From assembly GCA_004524445.1 (NCBI GenBank), contig SDNP01000012.1, positions 1-64,000 of the forward strand: a stretch of DNA of 64,000 nucleotides, in the 5' to 3' direction. Every line of letters begins with the position of its first letter. Position 1 is the stretch's first letter. A model generated the notes under the pieces. That model made no database searches. It had not been told where the DNA came from and worked only from the letters and a program-made list of their open reading frames with translations. Positions 46,869 through 55,595 of the stretch are shown piece after piece. This stretch comes from Candidatus Thorarchaeota archaeon (GTDB taxonomy: Archaea; Asgardarchaeota; Thorarchaeia; Thorarchaeales; Thorarchaeaceae). A program made the position numbers and the translations under genes.

Positions 46869-47597
46869 CTAGGGACGACCGAGTCTTTCAATAAGTTCCT
46901 TATGCTCGCAGGATGGCATCATTTTCACAGCCTCTGCTATATTCTGACTGACATGCTTGGGAATATGAGTGTCCTGCCAAATGTGATGACGCTTGAACTC
47001 TGCAATTTCAAGATTCTCGCAAATTCCTCGAATAGTAGTGGTTAGGTCTGTCTGAATGCTTCTCATGGTTCGGGAGTTTATAAGAGGAAAAATAATGCTT
47101 GGAGCGGCGGGAATCAGAAACAATAGTGCAAACCCTAAAGATGTAGCCGGCATCCATTGCAGAAGAAAATCAATCGTGTCGACAGGCATGGAAAGAATAT
47201 TGTATACGTGCAAAAGGGCGGCAGTATACGATCCGATATACAAGAGGAGGGATACAAAAGATATGACCAGAAAGGGAAACCCCACCAGCAATAGATTGTC
47301 AATCATGTTTCTCTTTGAAACGTAGGGCAGGATAGCTCCTCCAATGAAACTCGTATCGTCATTCCCTTTCACCCTCTGGAATGGGAGAACACAATCATTC
47401 AATTTCAAAGAAAGAAAACTCCTGTCACTATGTTGTGTTATACTTTCATATCCCTTCTCAGAAAATCTCTCAAGGAGCAATTCAAGTGTAGGAAGAGGTT
47501 CACCCTGTATGAGGAAAAGAAACCCCTGGTCAGAGTCCATTGGTTTCAGGTACCACAACCTACACATGGTCCTCAAAATATTTCCGTACTCATCCAA
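46869..47597 (-). CDS. Hypothetical membrane protein, 242 aa
   Basis: Not recognised. The first 95 residues look soluble (SDQGFLFLIQGEPLPTLELLLERFSEKGYES, with SFLSLKLNDCVLPFQRVKG). Two membrane segments follow, about 101-123 (LLLVGFPFLVISFVSLLLYIGSY) and 150-175 (SLGFALLFLIPAAPSIIFPLI), then a cytoplasmic tail with HHIWQDTHIPKHVSQNIAEAVKMMP. The start is uncertain: TTG at 47597, or ATG 47567 preceded closely by TGAGG. Its stop lies 16 bases from that of the convergent ATPase gene. No operon partner is seen. Confidence 0.7.
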   Translation of the reverse strand: MDEYGNILRTMCRLWYLKPMDSDQGFLFLIQGEPLPTLELLLERFSEKGYESITQHSDRSFLSLKLNDCVLPFQRVKGNDDTSFIGGAILPYVSKRNMIDNLLLVGFPFLVISFVSLLLYIGSYTAALLHVYNILSMPVDTIDFLLQWMPATSLGFALLFLIPAAPSIIFPLINSRTMRSIQTDLTTTIRGICENLEIAEFKRHHIWQDTHIPKHVSQNIAEAVKMMPSCEHKELIERLGRP

Positions 47598-47767
47598 CTT
47601 AAATTAACGGGGTATCTATCATATTAACTCGAGTTTGATTTCATTTATTATGCAACTTGTAATTTCGCAAGTATCAATCCCAAGGTTGATTGTTTCTTTC
47701 TGATAGTTCAAAGAAGATAATATTGAATGTATTTCGAAAAATAATCGTACAATTGATGGACAAATCA

Positions 47768-48226
47768 TTATTCGTCTTCAAGAATGATTTTTGCCGTGCC
47801 TTCGAAAACGGAAAGCTGGTCATCTGTGATTTTATTTCCACCTTCATCCACCACATACCAAGCAGATTTTGGGTCAATTTCATCAAATGGCCATTGCTCC
47901 TCCAAGACATTCCGTAAAATCTTGTCAGGTTCTGCCCTTAGGAAGTACTCGTCCCCGGTCGCGGGATTCTTCACCACTCGAGCAATTTTGCCATCTTGTT
48001 CCTTCGTTATGCTGGTGGATGAGCGTAGAATGTTTAGTTTGCCAGAAAAGTAACAGAAACTAAGAAAGAGGAGGATAGATGTAACAATAAGGAGTGAGGC
48101 AGATTGGGTTGGGGGAAGAGGAAGTATACCTGTTTCCCTAAACGCGCCCCAATAATAGAGAAGAATTATTGCAAAGGGAACTAGAAGGAATAATGCTGAA
48201 AGGATACCAATCTCTTTCTTCTTCAA
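47768..48226 (-). CDS. Small two-helix membrane protein with ubiquitin-like tail (tentative)
   Basis: 152 residues. Two membrane helices near the N-terminus (ILSALFLLVPFAIILLYYWG and LLIVTSILLFLSFCYFSG) are followed by a cytoplasmic tail of about 70 residues. The tail reads as a beta-grasp pattern: strand ARVVKNPATGDEYFL, helix DKILRNVLEEQ, then WYVVDEGGNKITDDQLSVFEGTAKIILED, where GGNKITDDQ and the end strand sit as in ubiquitin-like folds. It lacks a terminal di-glycine (ends EDE), so it would not be conjugated. The start is TTG with GGTGGGTG about 15 bases upstream. The beta-grasp assignment is by eye and tentative. Confidence 0.65.
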   Translation of the reverse strand: MKKKEIGILSALFLLVPFAIILLYYWGAFRETGILPLPPTQSASLLIVTSILLFLSFCYFSGKLNILRSSTSITKEQDGKIARVVKNPATGDEYFLRAEPDKILRNVLEEQWPFDEIDPKSAWYVVDEGGNKITDDQLSVFEGTAKIILEDE

Positions 48227-48348
48227 TCGCTAAGCACACCCACCCGAATTCGTTGTGTAACTGACATCTCCTTGGTAAAACAGGGAATTTACGCATAAAT
48301 AGCTTCGGTGCAAATCGATGCAATTGGCAGAGGTTCTATTTCTGCAAT

Positions 48349-49455
48349 TTAGTTGCAGAATACGAATATGCTTTCGACGACATCGCGGAACTCATCATGA
48401 GGTAAGGCTTCATGGGCGCCAATATTCGTGTCACCATATCTCTCTTGATAATAGAGAACTACTCTACGTAATCCAACTCTGCAGAGTTCATCCGCATTTT
48501 CAACGACCAGATAGCATGCAAAATCATCAGACCGCTCAATGATCACCTCTCTTGATTCAAGCCGTACGTGGCGCAGATTTTCTTCTCTGTCAGTACTCCT
48601 AGTTATCTCATCAATGAGTTTGGATGTCCCACAGATTGCTGCTGATGTCAACTCAGCTGTGATGAGGTTATCTTGACTCCAGTCATAATAAGCCAACGCC
48701 ATGCTGGTATCGATTGAGGAAACAAGTATGATTCGTTGGGGAGTCGCGTGTGAGAATGAGAGAAAGAGAGGATGGCGTGTGAAAGCATAGATTACCAAGC
48801 CCACCGAGAAAGAAAATGAAACATTGGATACCACAGCCCCATACTGATTTGGTAAAATGAAAAGAATGAAAGAGCCTAGAAAGGCCGTAATCAATCCCAC
48901 ATAGAGGAGTTTCAACGACCTTCGTACCATGTAGGGGATGTTCTCTGATTTTTTCCTTTTCGCAACAATGCCCAAGATTTCTAGGGCAGGAAGAGCGGTC
49001 AACGCATTAAGTATCACAAAAAGCATATTGTCCGACGTTACAAACCATATAGAATTCAAGTAATCATAGATTACGAACACATTTCCAGGAAGAATATACA
49101 TAACGCACATTCCAGCATATATCATTGCATAGAGTATGAGACGGTCCCAACTCACTTTGGCCTGTCCACCAATAATTCCTCTTAGGATCAAGAATGCCCC
49201 CAAATAGAACAGCAGACCGCTACTCCGAAGAGATACCTCCATGATGATCTGATCCGTGTTGGCTGGTGAATACCTAAACAACAAATCCACTATGCTGGAA
49301 GTGCCAAGAAGAATCATACCGGAGGAAACGAATAGAAGGGGTCGGAATTCCCACTTGCGATATGCATCAATGGACCGCCATGCCATATACAGAAAGATGA
49401 GCAAAGTGATGACAATGGCGGCAATGTTTAATAGAGCAATAGATGAGAGTTGCAT
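48349..49455 (-). CDS. Seven-helix membrane protein with longin/roadblock-like tail
   Basis: 368 residues. The first 230 contain seven predicted membrane helices (IALLNIAAIVITLLIFLYMAW, LLFVSSGMILLGTSSIVDLLF, GLLFYLGAFLILRGIIG, LILYAMIYAGMCVMYILPG, NMLFVILNALTALPALEILGIV, LLYVGLITAFLGSFILFILP, VSFSFSVGLVIYAF), as in 7TM sensor proteins. The C-terminal 130 residues (from RIILVSSIDTSMALAYYDW) have a longin/roadblock-like pattern: a strand carrying the VSSID start, a helix TAELTSAAICGTSKLIDEIT, strands and YLVVENADEL, a helix. This would place a GTPase-regulator-type domain on the inner membrane face under a receptor-like bundle. There is no kinase motif. GGAG lies upstream of the ATG. Confidence 0.72.
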   Translation of the reverse strand: MQLSSIALLNIAAIVITLLIFLYMAWRSIDAYRKWEFRPLLFVSSGMILLGTSSIVDLLFRYSPANTDQIIMEVSLRSSGLLFYLGAFLILRGIIGGQAKVSWDRLILYAMIYAGMCVMYILPGNVFVIYDYLNSIWFVTSDNMLFVILNALTALPALEILGIVAKRKKSENIPYMVRRSLKLLYVGLITAFLGSFILFILPNQYGAVVSNVSFSFSVGLVIYAFTRHPLFLSFSHATPQRIILVSSIDTSMALAYYDWSQDNLITAELTSAAICGTSKLIDEITRSTDREENLRHVRLESREVIIERSDDFACYLVVENADELCRVGLRRVVLYYQERYGDTNIGAHEALPHDEFRDVVESIFVFCN

Positions 49456-49663
49456 TTTGGTGGTGCGCTCCGACAGGATGCTTTGCTAGGTAGCGTGAGT
49501 TGTAGATGAGAATGAGCCTAGCAGAATAATAAGTCTATGTCAACTGGAATGAGGGTTTAGCAACATCAAAAGCAAACTTGGAGATATATGAGATGACAGT
49601 TTGGACAATGAGCGGGCTTCAGTGTGGCGCTTAAATTCTCTGCTTCTGAACTCTCATCCGAGG

Positions 49664-49876
49664 TCATCCCACGACCTCAAGGAGTTCAACCCAGTACCGT
49701 TTCTGGGAGGACAACACTCCTTTGTGCAAGATTGTCCAACCTAGAATAAACGGTTTCTCAAGACGTAGTTCACCCAATCTAATCTCGAATACAGTGTCAG
49801 CAGCATCAATCTTACTGCCGACTATTTGGGCATAATTTCTCAAAATTGCTGCTCTCTTGTCTGTTGTATAAGCCAT
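49664..49876 (-). CDS. Hypothetical small protein, 70 aa
   Basis: A 70-residue frame (MAYTTDKRAAILRNYAQIVG start, GWTILHKGVLSS middle, YWVELLEVVG end), with balanced charge and mixed secondary structure. It overlaps the end of the upstream 56-codon frame by 37 bases in another reading frame, so it may depend on it for translation, as no ribosome site is visible. No family recognised. Confidence 0.45.
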   Translation of the reverse strand: MAYTTDKRAAILRNYAQIVGSKIDAADTVFEIRLGELRLEKPFILGWTILHKGVLSSQKRYWVELLEVVG

Positions 49877-50010
49877 ATAGCTAATATGGCAATAGTTCGA
49901 ATGTCATCTTGCCGTACTGAAATTTCCTCTACCTTCTTTAGAATCTCAAGAAGTCCATTAGCCTCTAAAGTTGCCCTCTGTGATGTCAATTCAGCGACAA
50001 TCTTCTCCAT
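49840..50010 (-). CDS. Hypothetical small helical protein, 56 aa
   Basis: A frame below common size cutoffs: MEKIVAELTSQRATLEANG start, then GLLEILKKVEEISVRQDD and RTIAILAIWLIQQTREQQF. It predicts as almost wholly helical with amphipathic heptads, typical of a short coiled coil with a hydrophobic end that might touch the membrane. No ribosome site is seen. It overlaps the next minus-strand frame by 37 bases; together they could be a coupled pair or one gene broken by a frameshift. No family recognised. Confidence 0.5.
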   Translation of the reverse strand: MEKIVAELTSQRATLEANGLLEILKKVEEISVRQDDIRTIAILAIWLIQQTREQQF

Positions 50011-50208
50011 ATCATCTGCGAATTAATCAAGTGATTGTTTCACTTCTTTGACCGTGCGCCATCAACTATTTGATCTACATTCCAAGACCGATCTTCCACC
50101 ATAATGAAAACCAGCTCCTCAGCATAGCAATTGCATTAAAAGCACTGCAGTCTCAGCCTTCATCAAGACGCAAGACAATGGACGCACATTAGGTTGAGTG
50201 AAGATACA

Positions 50209-50859
50209 ATGGCAGCCTATCGATATGACCTGCACATACACACCAACTACTCAGATGGCGTTGCCTCTGTCAGAGAAGTTGTGGAGAAGGCAGCGGCACT
50301 CCGACTTGAAACAATAGCTATCACCGACCACTTCTGGCCATCTTTGGGTAGTCAACGGGCAAAGAGAGGACTCATCAAAAATCGCAGAATCGAAATCGAC
50401 CAGCTGAGAAGTGAGTATCCAGGACTCAGAATTCTTGATGGGGCAGAAGTAGATATCATGCCATATGGTAAACTGGCAGATGTTTCGGGTGGGTACGGTC
50501 AATTTGACATCCTAATAGGTTCATTTCATTACACCTGCGATTCATCACTCTGGAGTTCTACATTGATAAAGGCACTGAGAGAGTTCAACTTCGATACATT
50601 GGGACATTGGGATGGTTATCTGACAAATTATCGGAAAGAGGACGGGCGGAGAGCGGCACAAGCACTTGCAGAAGCAAATGTGGCGATAGAATTGAGCGCC
50701 AGATATCCTGTCAGTCATACCGAGTTCCTAGAACTTGCGAGGGATGCCGGCTGTAAGTTTGTCTTGGGAAGCGATGCGCATACCCTTAACGAGATTGGAC
50801 GATTAGATGACCAAATCAAGATGGCAGAAGCTCTGAATCTTCCTCTCGTAGAGTATTAG
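50209..50859 (+). CDS. PHP-domain phosphoesterase
   Basis: 216 residues. The PHP metal motifs are in order: DLHIHTNYSDG at the N-terminus, AITDHFWP, GAEVDIMP, IGSFHY and GSDAHTLNEIG at the C-terminus. These hold a trinuclear metal centre in PHP enzymes such as histidinol phosphatase or the YcdX type. It is a single-domain protein with no fused polymerase, so a small-molecule phosphatase is likely. The frame opens at TTG 50194, but ATG 50209 has a GAGTGAAG ribosome site and starts at the conserved MAxYRYDLHIH. The substrate is unknown; it heads a run of metabolic genes on the plus strand. Confidence 0.9.
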   Translation: MAAYRYDLHIHTNYSDGVASVREVVEKAAALRLETIAITDHFWPSLGSQRAKRGLIKNRRIEIDQLRSEYPGLRILDGAEVDIMPYGKLADVSGGYGQFDILIGSFHYTCDSSLWSSTLIKALREFNFDTLGHWDGYLTNYRKEDGRRAAQALAEANVAIELSARYPVSHTEFLELARDAGCKFVLGSDAHTLNEIGRLDDQIKMAEALNLPLVEY

Positions 50860-50872
50860 CAGGGTAAAGAAG

Positions 50873-50922
50873 AATATCCAGAACGTTTTTGTCTGCTATC
50901 ACCTCTCTATTTCCTGGATATT
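50873..50922. other. 9-bp inverted repeat before the SCP2 gene
   Basis: AATATCCAG (50873-50881) and CTGGATATT (50914-50922) pair perfectly round a 32-base loop in the 81 bases between the PHP and SCP2 genes. It directly precedes the GGAGG ribosome site at about 50928. It could be a terminator of the upstream gene or a translation control element. Confidence 0.4.
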
Positions 50923-50940
50923 TAACGGAGGAATAACTCG

Positions 50941-51363
50941 ATGAATGAAGATAAGCTGCTATTCCCATCAGAAGAATGGATTAATATTTACATGGAAAAG
51001 CTGAACAACAATAAGGCCTACAAAGACGCGGCGTCCACTTGGGAGGGCGATTTCATTTTTCAAATAGACCCCGATGGTGAGATAGTGGAGGAACCCATCA
51101 GATTCTACTTAGACCTTTGGCATGGTGATTGCAGAGAGGCAAAGATGGCGGATGAGGATACTGATGCTGAGTTTGTCTACCAAGGCCCGTACAAGAATTG
51201 GAAGAAGTTGATTGAGGGAGAGATAGACCCGATAAAGGGACTGATGTCAAGGAAATTTAAGCTCGGAAAAGGCGACATGGGAAAAATTATGCGAGCTACA
51301 AAGGCAGCAGCTGAGCTGGTGGCTACTGCATCGCAAATGCCAACCAAGTATCTAGACGAATAG
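50941..51363 (+). CDS. SCP2 sterol-binding domain protein
   Basis: 140 residues matching the SCP2 lipid-transfer fold: a helix (EEWINIYMEKLNNNKAYKDAA), a strand GDFIFQIDPDG, YLDLWHGDCREAKM, then the conserved AEFVYQGPYKNWKKLIEGEIDPIKGLMSRKFKLGKGDMGKIMRATKAAAEL. SCP2 proteins hold acyl or sterol-like ligands in a hydrophobic tunnel. A strong GGAGG precedes ATG. The gene is 34 bases upstream of the nitronate monooxygenase-like gene and likely co-transcribed, so it may shuttle lipid-derived substrates for this pathway (inference). Confidence 0.9.
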   Translation: MNEDKLLFPSEEWINIYMEKLNNNKAYKDAASTWEGDFIFQIDPDGEIVEEPIRFYLDLWHGDCREAKMADEDTDAEFVYQGPYKNWKKLIEGEIDPIKGLMSRKFKLGKGDMGKIMRATKAAAELVATASQMPTKYLDE

Positions 51364-51397
51364 AACAAACAGCTAAAGACTACCAGGAGCAAGAGTA

Positions 51398-52483
51398 TTG
51401 AGCTTTCTTTACACTGATGTCTGTACATCTTTAGGCATCAAGTATCCCATATTCCAAGGAGGAATGGGGCCCTATAAGACGGAAGACTTGGCGATAGCTG
51501 TCAGTAATGCCGGTGCACTAGGAGTGATTAGTAGCATCGGGATGGCAGCAACGCTTCTACCCGAAGCAGCACCTGTCGATGCAAAGAGGATGTTTGGAGA
51601 GGACCCACCAAAAGAGCTGCTGAGAAAATCAATAGAACGAGTCGCGGAAGAAACAAAGGCAAGTGAGGGAATATTTGGGGTAAATGTGCCCGTGGCATCT
51701 GAGTTCATTCTAGCATCCAAGATGTTCGTGGAACAAGTAATCGAATCAAGAGAGAACGATTCAGAAATTGAGAAGCGGCTCAGAGTTTTAGTTACGTCAG
51801 CAGGCAACCCCACCCCATGGGCGGAAGTGAAGAAGCATGGGCTGACCTGGGTTCATGTTGTACCATCAGTCTATCACGCCAAAAAGGCCGAAAAAGCAGG
51901 AGCAGATATAATCGTCGCTTCGGGGCATGAGGGAGGGGCACATGTTTCATGGGACCCGGTTCACTCAATGGTCTTAGTACCTGCGGTGGTGCGAAGCGTG
52001 GATGTGCCGGTTGTTGCCGCGGGAGGCTTTTGTGATGGGGCATCTTTGGCTGCTGCGATTTGTTTGGGTGCAGATGGTATTCAGATGGGAACCAGATTCA
52101 TTGCAACAAAAGAAAGCGATTTCGAAGATCTTTGGAAGAAGGCGATTATTGACAGAGAGGAAAGACAGACGTTAACGGGAAGGGGGCTATTTGGACCAAT
52201 GAGATTCCTACGAAATAAGAGAGCCGAGAGGATTGTAGAGAGAACATTGAAGGATGTACCTTCATTCTATCTCGGAGAACCAGTGCAGTCAAATGAAGAA
52301 ATCCTGGAATTGGAGAGGTCAGGTTTCGATGAGCTCCTCAATGGCAATGAGAGTGAAGCACTCATGTTTGGTGGGGAGTGTTCAGGCCGAGTTGACGATC
52401 TCCCGTCAGTAGAGGAGCTAATAACTAGAATAATGAATGAATCAAGGAGCGCTTTCAACCGCATATGTGACAGTCTGGAGTAA
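51398..52483 (+). CDS. Nitronate monooxygenase / 2-nitropropane dioxygenase-like FMN enzyme
   Basis: 361 residues with the NMO TIM-barrel pattern: PIFQGGMGPYKTEDLAIAVSNAGALGVISS at the N-terminus, VLVTSAGNPTPWAEV, then GADIIVASGHEGGAHV, the FMN site VPVVAAGGFCDGASLAAAICLGADGIQMGTRFIATKES. This last stretch includes the GGxxDG and GTRF phosphate-binding motifs. Enzymes of this class oxidise nitroalkanes but many relatives are enoyl-ACP reductase II or other flavin reductases, so the reaction is not certain. The start is TTG with AGGAG 8 bases upstream. It sits between SCP2 and an iron alcohol dehydrogenase. Confidence 0.88.
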   Translation: MSFLYTDVCTSLGIKYPIFQGGMGPYKTEDLAIAVSNAGALGVISSIGMAATLLPEAAPVDAKRMFGEDPPKELLRKSIERVAEETKASEGIFGVNVPVASEFILASKMFVEQVIESRENDSEIEKRLRVLVTSAGNPTPWAEVKKHGLTWVHVVPSVYHAKKAEKAGADIIVASGHEGGAHVSWDPVHSMVLVPAVVRSVDVPVVAAGGFCDGASLAAAICLGADGIQMGTRFIATKESDFEDLWKKAIIDREERQTLTGRGLFGPMRFLRNKRAERIVERTLKDVPSFYLGEPVQSNEEILELERSGFDELLNGNESEALMFGGECSGRVDDLPSVEELITRIMNESRSAFNRICDSLE

Positions 52484-52587
52484 CTACTCGAAAGAGTCAG
52501 CAGACATAAGAGGGAGTGTTCTAATTGATTGAAAGGAAGGCATATTCAAGCAAATAGCAGGTATGCCATGCCAAGAGGAATGAGAAG

Positions 52588-53763
52588 ATGGTCTGGTGGT
52601 TTCTAGTCCCGAAGGTTGTGTTTGGCGAAGATGCTCTCGATGAACTTGAGCAGATTGAAGGTAAGAAGGCATTCATTGTCACTGACAAGGTGATTGCGGA
52701 AATCGGGCTTGCGGAGAAAGTACAGACAAAGCTTCAAGCACTCAACTGGGACGTTCGCATCTGGAACAATGCAGAGGCAGATCCAAAGGTTTCGACAGCA
52801 AAATCAGCGGCGAAGGAGATGCGAAGCTTTGGAGCAGATTGGATTTTTGCTATTGGAGGCGGATCCGTCATGGATGCCGCAAAAGCCGCGTGGGTACTCT
52901 ATGCGAACCCAGACATGAATCTGGAGGCACTCACACCCTTCGACTCTATAGGGGTCAGAGAGAAAGCAAAACTGGTTTGTATTCCGACAACTGCGGGGAC
53001 AGGTTCAGAAACAACAAAGGCAATAGTTGTTCGCGAAGATGAGTCAGGTAGAAAGTTCGCAACTATCAATTCGGAACTTGTGGCGGATTTGGCAATATTG
53101 GAGCCAGAGTTTGTCAAAGGTCTACCCCGGGACTTGACTGCCTACACGGGAATGGATGCACTGACTCATGCAGTTGAGGCGTATGTATCCATGTGGAAAA
53201 ATGACTTTTCAGATGCATGTGCTCGTCAAGCTATTCGTATGGTCTTTCAATGGCTGCCTAAGTCAGTAGACAACCTGGAGGATTTAGAAGCGAGAGAAAA
53301 GATGCTTGTTGCTGCCAATCTTGCAGGTATGGCATTCAGTAATTCGCAAGTCTGTCTGGCGCACTCTCTCGGACATAGTATGGGATCAGTTCTTCGCACA
53401 CAGCACGGTCTTGCTGTTGGATTGGCCCTTCCATACACCATAGAATACAGCGCACATGATAACCCAGAAACCGCGACTCACTATTCTGATTTGGCAGGAA
53501 TGCTGGGAATTGTCGAAAAGTCTGAGGAGGGCACAGCACGGCTTTTCGCAGAAAGCATTCGGAACTTACAGAAATCGATTGGCTTTCCTACAAGCATAAA
53601 GGAAGCGGGGGTTACAGAGGAGGAATTTGAGAAAGCTCTAGATAAAATGGTAGAATTCGCCATGATGGATTCTAGTATCACGATGACGCCAAGGAATATT
53701 GGAAGCGGAGAAATACGGAGAATGTATGAATACATGTTCGATGGCAAGAGAATTGATTTCTAG
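52588..53763 (+). CDS. Iron-containing alcohol dehydrogenase
   Basis: 391 residues of the group III Fe-ADH family. The NAD loop is AIGGGSVMDAAKAAW (GGGSxxD), the family signature IPTTAGTGSETTKAIVV follows, then the metal ligands in the DALTHAVEAY stretch, CLAHSLGHSMGSV and RTQHGLAVGLALP, so the iron site looks complete. It interconverts alcohols and aldehydes with NAD(P). The ATG has GAGG upstream and 104 bases separate it from the previous gene; the stop is followed 11 bases later by the AOR gene, whose GTG start uses AGGTGGG overlapping this stop. The pairing with AOR suggests joint aldehyde handling. Confidence 0.93.
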   Translation: MVWWFLVPKVVFGEDALDELEQIEGKKAFIVTDKVIAEIGLAEKVQTKLQALNWDVRIWNNAEADPKVSTAKSAAKEMRSFGADWIFAIGGGSVMDAAKAAWVLYANPDMNLEALTPFDSIGVREKAKLVCIPTTAGTGSETTKAIVVREDESGRKFATINSELVADLAILEPEFVKGLPRDLTAYTGMDALTHAVEAYVSMWKNDFSDACARQAIRMVFQWLPKSVDNLEDLEAREKMLVAANLAGMAFSNSQVCLAHSLGHSMGSVLRTQHGLAVGLALPYTIEYSAHDNPETATHYSDLAGMLGIVEKSEEGTARLFAESIRNLQKSIGFPTSIKEAGVTEEEFEKALDKMVEFAMMDSSITMTPRNIGSGEIRRMYEYMFDGKRIDF

Positions 53764-53774
53764 GTGGGCTTGAA

Positions 53775-55589
53775 GTGAAGGGATACAGGGGAAAGACACT
53801 CCGAATAAATCTCAGCACATCAGAAACCTCAGTCGAGGAACTGAATGAGGAGCTGGCAAGGCGGTTCATAGGCGGGGCAGGACTTGGAACCAGATTGTTA
53901 TACGATATGGTGGACAAAGATACCAATCCCTTAGGGCCACACAATCCGCTGATATTCATGACAGGACCATTTTGTGGGACGATGGTTCCTACTGGAAGCA
54001 AGGCATCTCTATGTGCACGTTCCCCGTACACGGGTCTCTTGGGATATAGCACCTTTGGAGGTCACTTGGGCGCAGACATCAAGTTCGCCGGTTACGATGG
54101 AATTATCATTACTGGGCAAGCGAGCAAGCCGAGCTATGTTCTAGTAGAAGATGGGGATGTCGAAATCCGAGATGCAAGAGAAATTTGGGGATTAAATACT
54201 GAGGACACATGGAACGCTCTCAAGGAGGAAACAGGTTATAGAAATGCAGGAGTTGCACGCATAGGAATTGCAGGCGAAAATCTCGTCAAATTTGCCAGCG
54301 TGATTGTAGACCACTACCGTGCAGCAGGACGCACCGGAATGGGTGCTGTAATGGGCTCAAAGAGAGTGAAGGCATTAGTTGTAAAGGGGACCGACAGAAA
54401 AGTCCCAGTTTATGATGATGAATTAAGGGAATATACAACAATGCTCAATGATGACAAGAGAGAGGACCCCACATTTGTGATGTACTCCGATTTGGGTACA
54501 GCTGGCTATGTGGATATGGCTAGCATCATGTATGGCTCTCTACCGGCCGGGTACTATACAGTATCAGACTTCGACGCATATGACATCAGCGGGACCACCA
54601 TGCGAGAAAAGATTCTTGTTGGCAAGTCTGCATGCTATCGATGTCCTATTGGGTGTGGCAGGAGAATCAAAGTTGAGAAGGGGAGATACGCAACAGAAGA
54701 GTTTGCAGGACCCGAATTGGAGATTACCGGCACCATGGGTTCCCTCATTCTAAACAACAATCTTGAAGCCTTAGCATATGTAAGCAAGCAGTTCGACTTG
54801 CTAGGCGTCGATTTCATTTCAGGTGGAAACACGATAGCTTTTGCCTACTATCTATTTCAGGAAGGAATCTTAACAGCGAGCGATTTAGATGGTATAGAGC
54901 CTGAATGGGGAGAAGTCGAGAGCGCACTGTCACTATTGGAGAAGATATCGAAAAGGGACGGAGTGGGTGACCTTCTTGCCGAGGGAAGCAAGTCTTTCGG
55001 AGCTGAATATGGTGTTGAGGAGTTGGCGGCACAAGTGAATGGACTAGAGCTTCCTCAGCATGACCCCCGCGGATTCTCGGGTATGGCTATAGCCTATGCT
55101 ACCTCGCCCCGCGGTGCCTGTCATATGAGCGCTGATATGTATAACGTTCAAATGGGCCAGCAGAATGAGGCTCTAGATATTGTAAGTGAGGACAGATTCG
55201 CCAATGAAGCAGATATAGCTGCCAAGCAACAAGACTTCAGGTGTGTCACTAACTCGGCGGTAATCTGCAATTTCTACCCAATAAAGGCTGAAGAGCTTAC
55301 TGAACTCGTGCAAAAGGTGACTGGGTGGGATTATTCTGTATCGGAGCTAGGAATGACTGGGGAGAGAATATTCACATTAATGAGATTGCTTAACCTGAGA
55401 CTCGGTTATTCCACAGAAAATGAAAAGCTGCCTCAAATTGTAATGCAACCTTTGGAGGGACCTACAGAGGGGCATGTTCCTGATATGGATGCACAGCTAT
55501 CCACTTGGTACGAATATCGCAAGTGGGATCGGAAGACAGGCAAACCGAGCACGGAACAACTCGAGAAGCTTGGACTGGACGGTATGTAG
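53775..55589 (+). CDS. Aldehyde ferredoxin oxidoreductase (tungsten enzyme)
   Basis: 604 residues. Oxidises aldehydes to acids and reduces ferredoxin using a tungsten bis-pterin cofactor and one 4Fe-4S cluster. The N-terminal LRINLSTSETSVEELNEELARRFIGGAGLG is typical. Cluster cysteines are CYRCPIGC at about 286-293 (CX2CX3C), with a fourth in the CVTNSAVICNF stretch near 490-498. Pterin-binding stretches include GLLGYSTFGGHLGADIKFAGYDGIIITGQ, the RTGMGAVMGSKRVKAL block and YATSPRGACHMSADMY. The length is standard. It is the last gene of the plus-strand run and is convergent with pepD. With the Fe-ADH upstream it could convert alcohol via aldehyde to acid, as in fermentative amino-acid users. 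Confidence 0.95.
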   Translation: MKGYRGKTLRINLSTSETSVEELNEELARRFIGGAGLGTRLLYDMVDKDTNPLGPHNPLIFMTGPFCGTMVPTGSKASLCARSPYTGLLGYSTFGGHLGADIKFAGYDGIIITGQASKPSYVLVEDGDVEIRDAREIWGLNTEDTWNALKEETGYRNAGVARIGIAGENLVKFASVIVDHYRAAGRTGMGAVMGSKRVKALVVKGTDRKVPVYDDELREYTTMLNDDKREDPTFVMYSDLGTAGYVDMASIMYGSLPAGYYTVSDFDAYDISGTTMREKILVGKSACYRCPIGCGRRIKVEKGRYATEEFAGPELEITGTMGSLILNNNLEALAYVSKQFDLLGVDFISGGNTIAFAYYLFQEGILTASDLDGIEPEWGEVESALSLLEKISKRDGVGDLLAEGSKSFGAEYGVEELAAQVNGLELPQHDPRGFSGMAIAYATSPRGACHMSADMYNVQMGQQNEALDIVSEDRFANEADIAAKQQDFRCVTNSAVICNFYPIKAEELTELVQKVTGWDYSVSELGMTGERIFTLMRLLNLRLGYSTENEKLPQIVMQPLEGPTEGHVPDMDAQLSTWYEYRKWDRKTGKPSTEQLEKLGLDGM

Positions 55590-55595
55590 GCGGAG

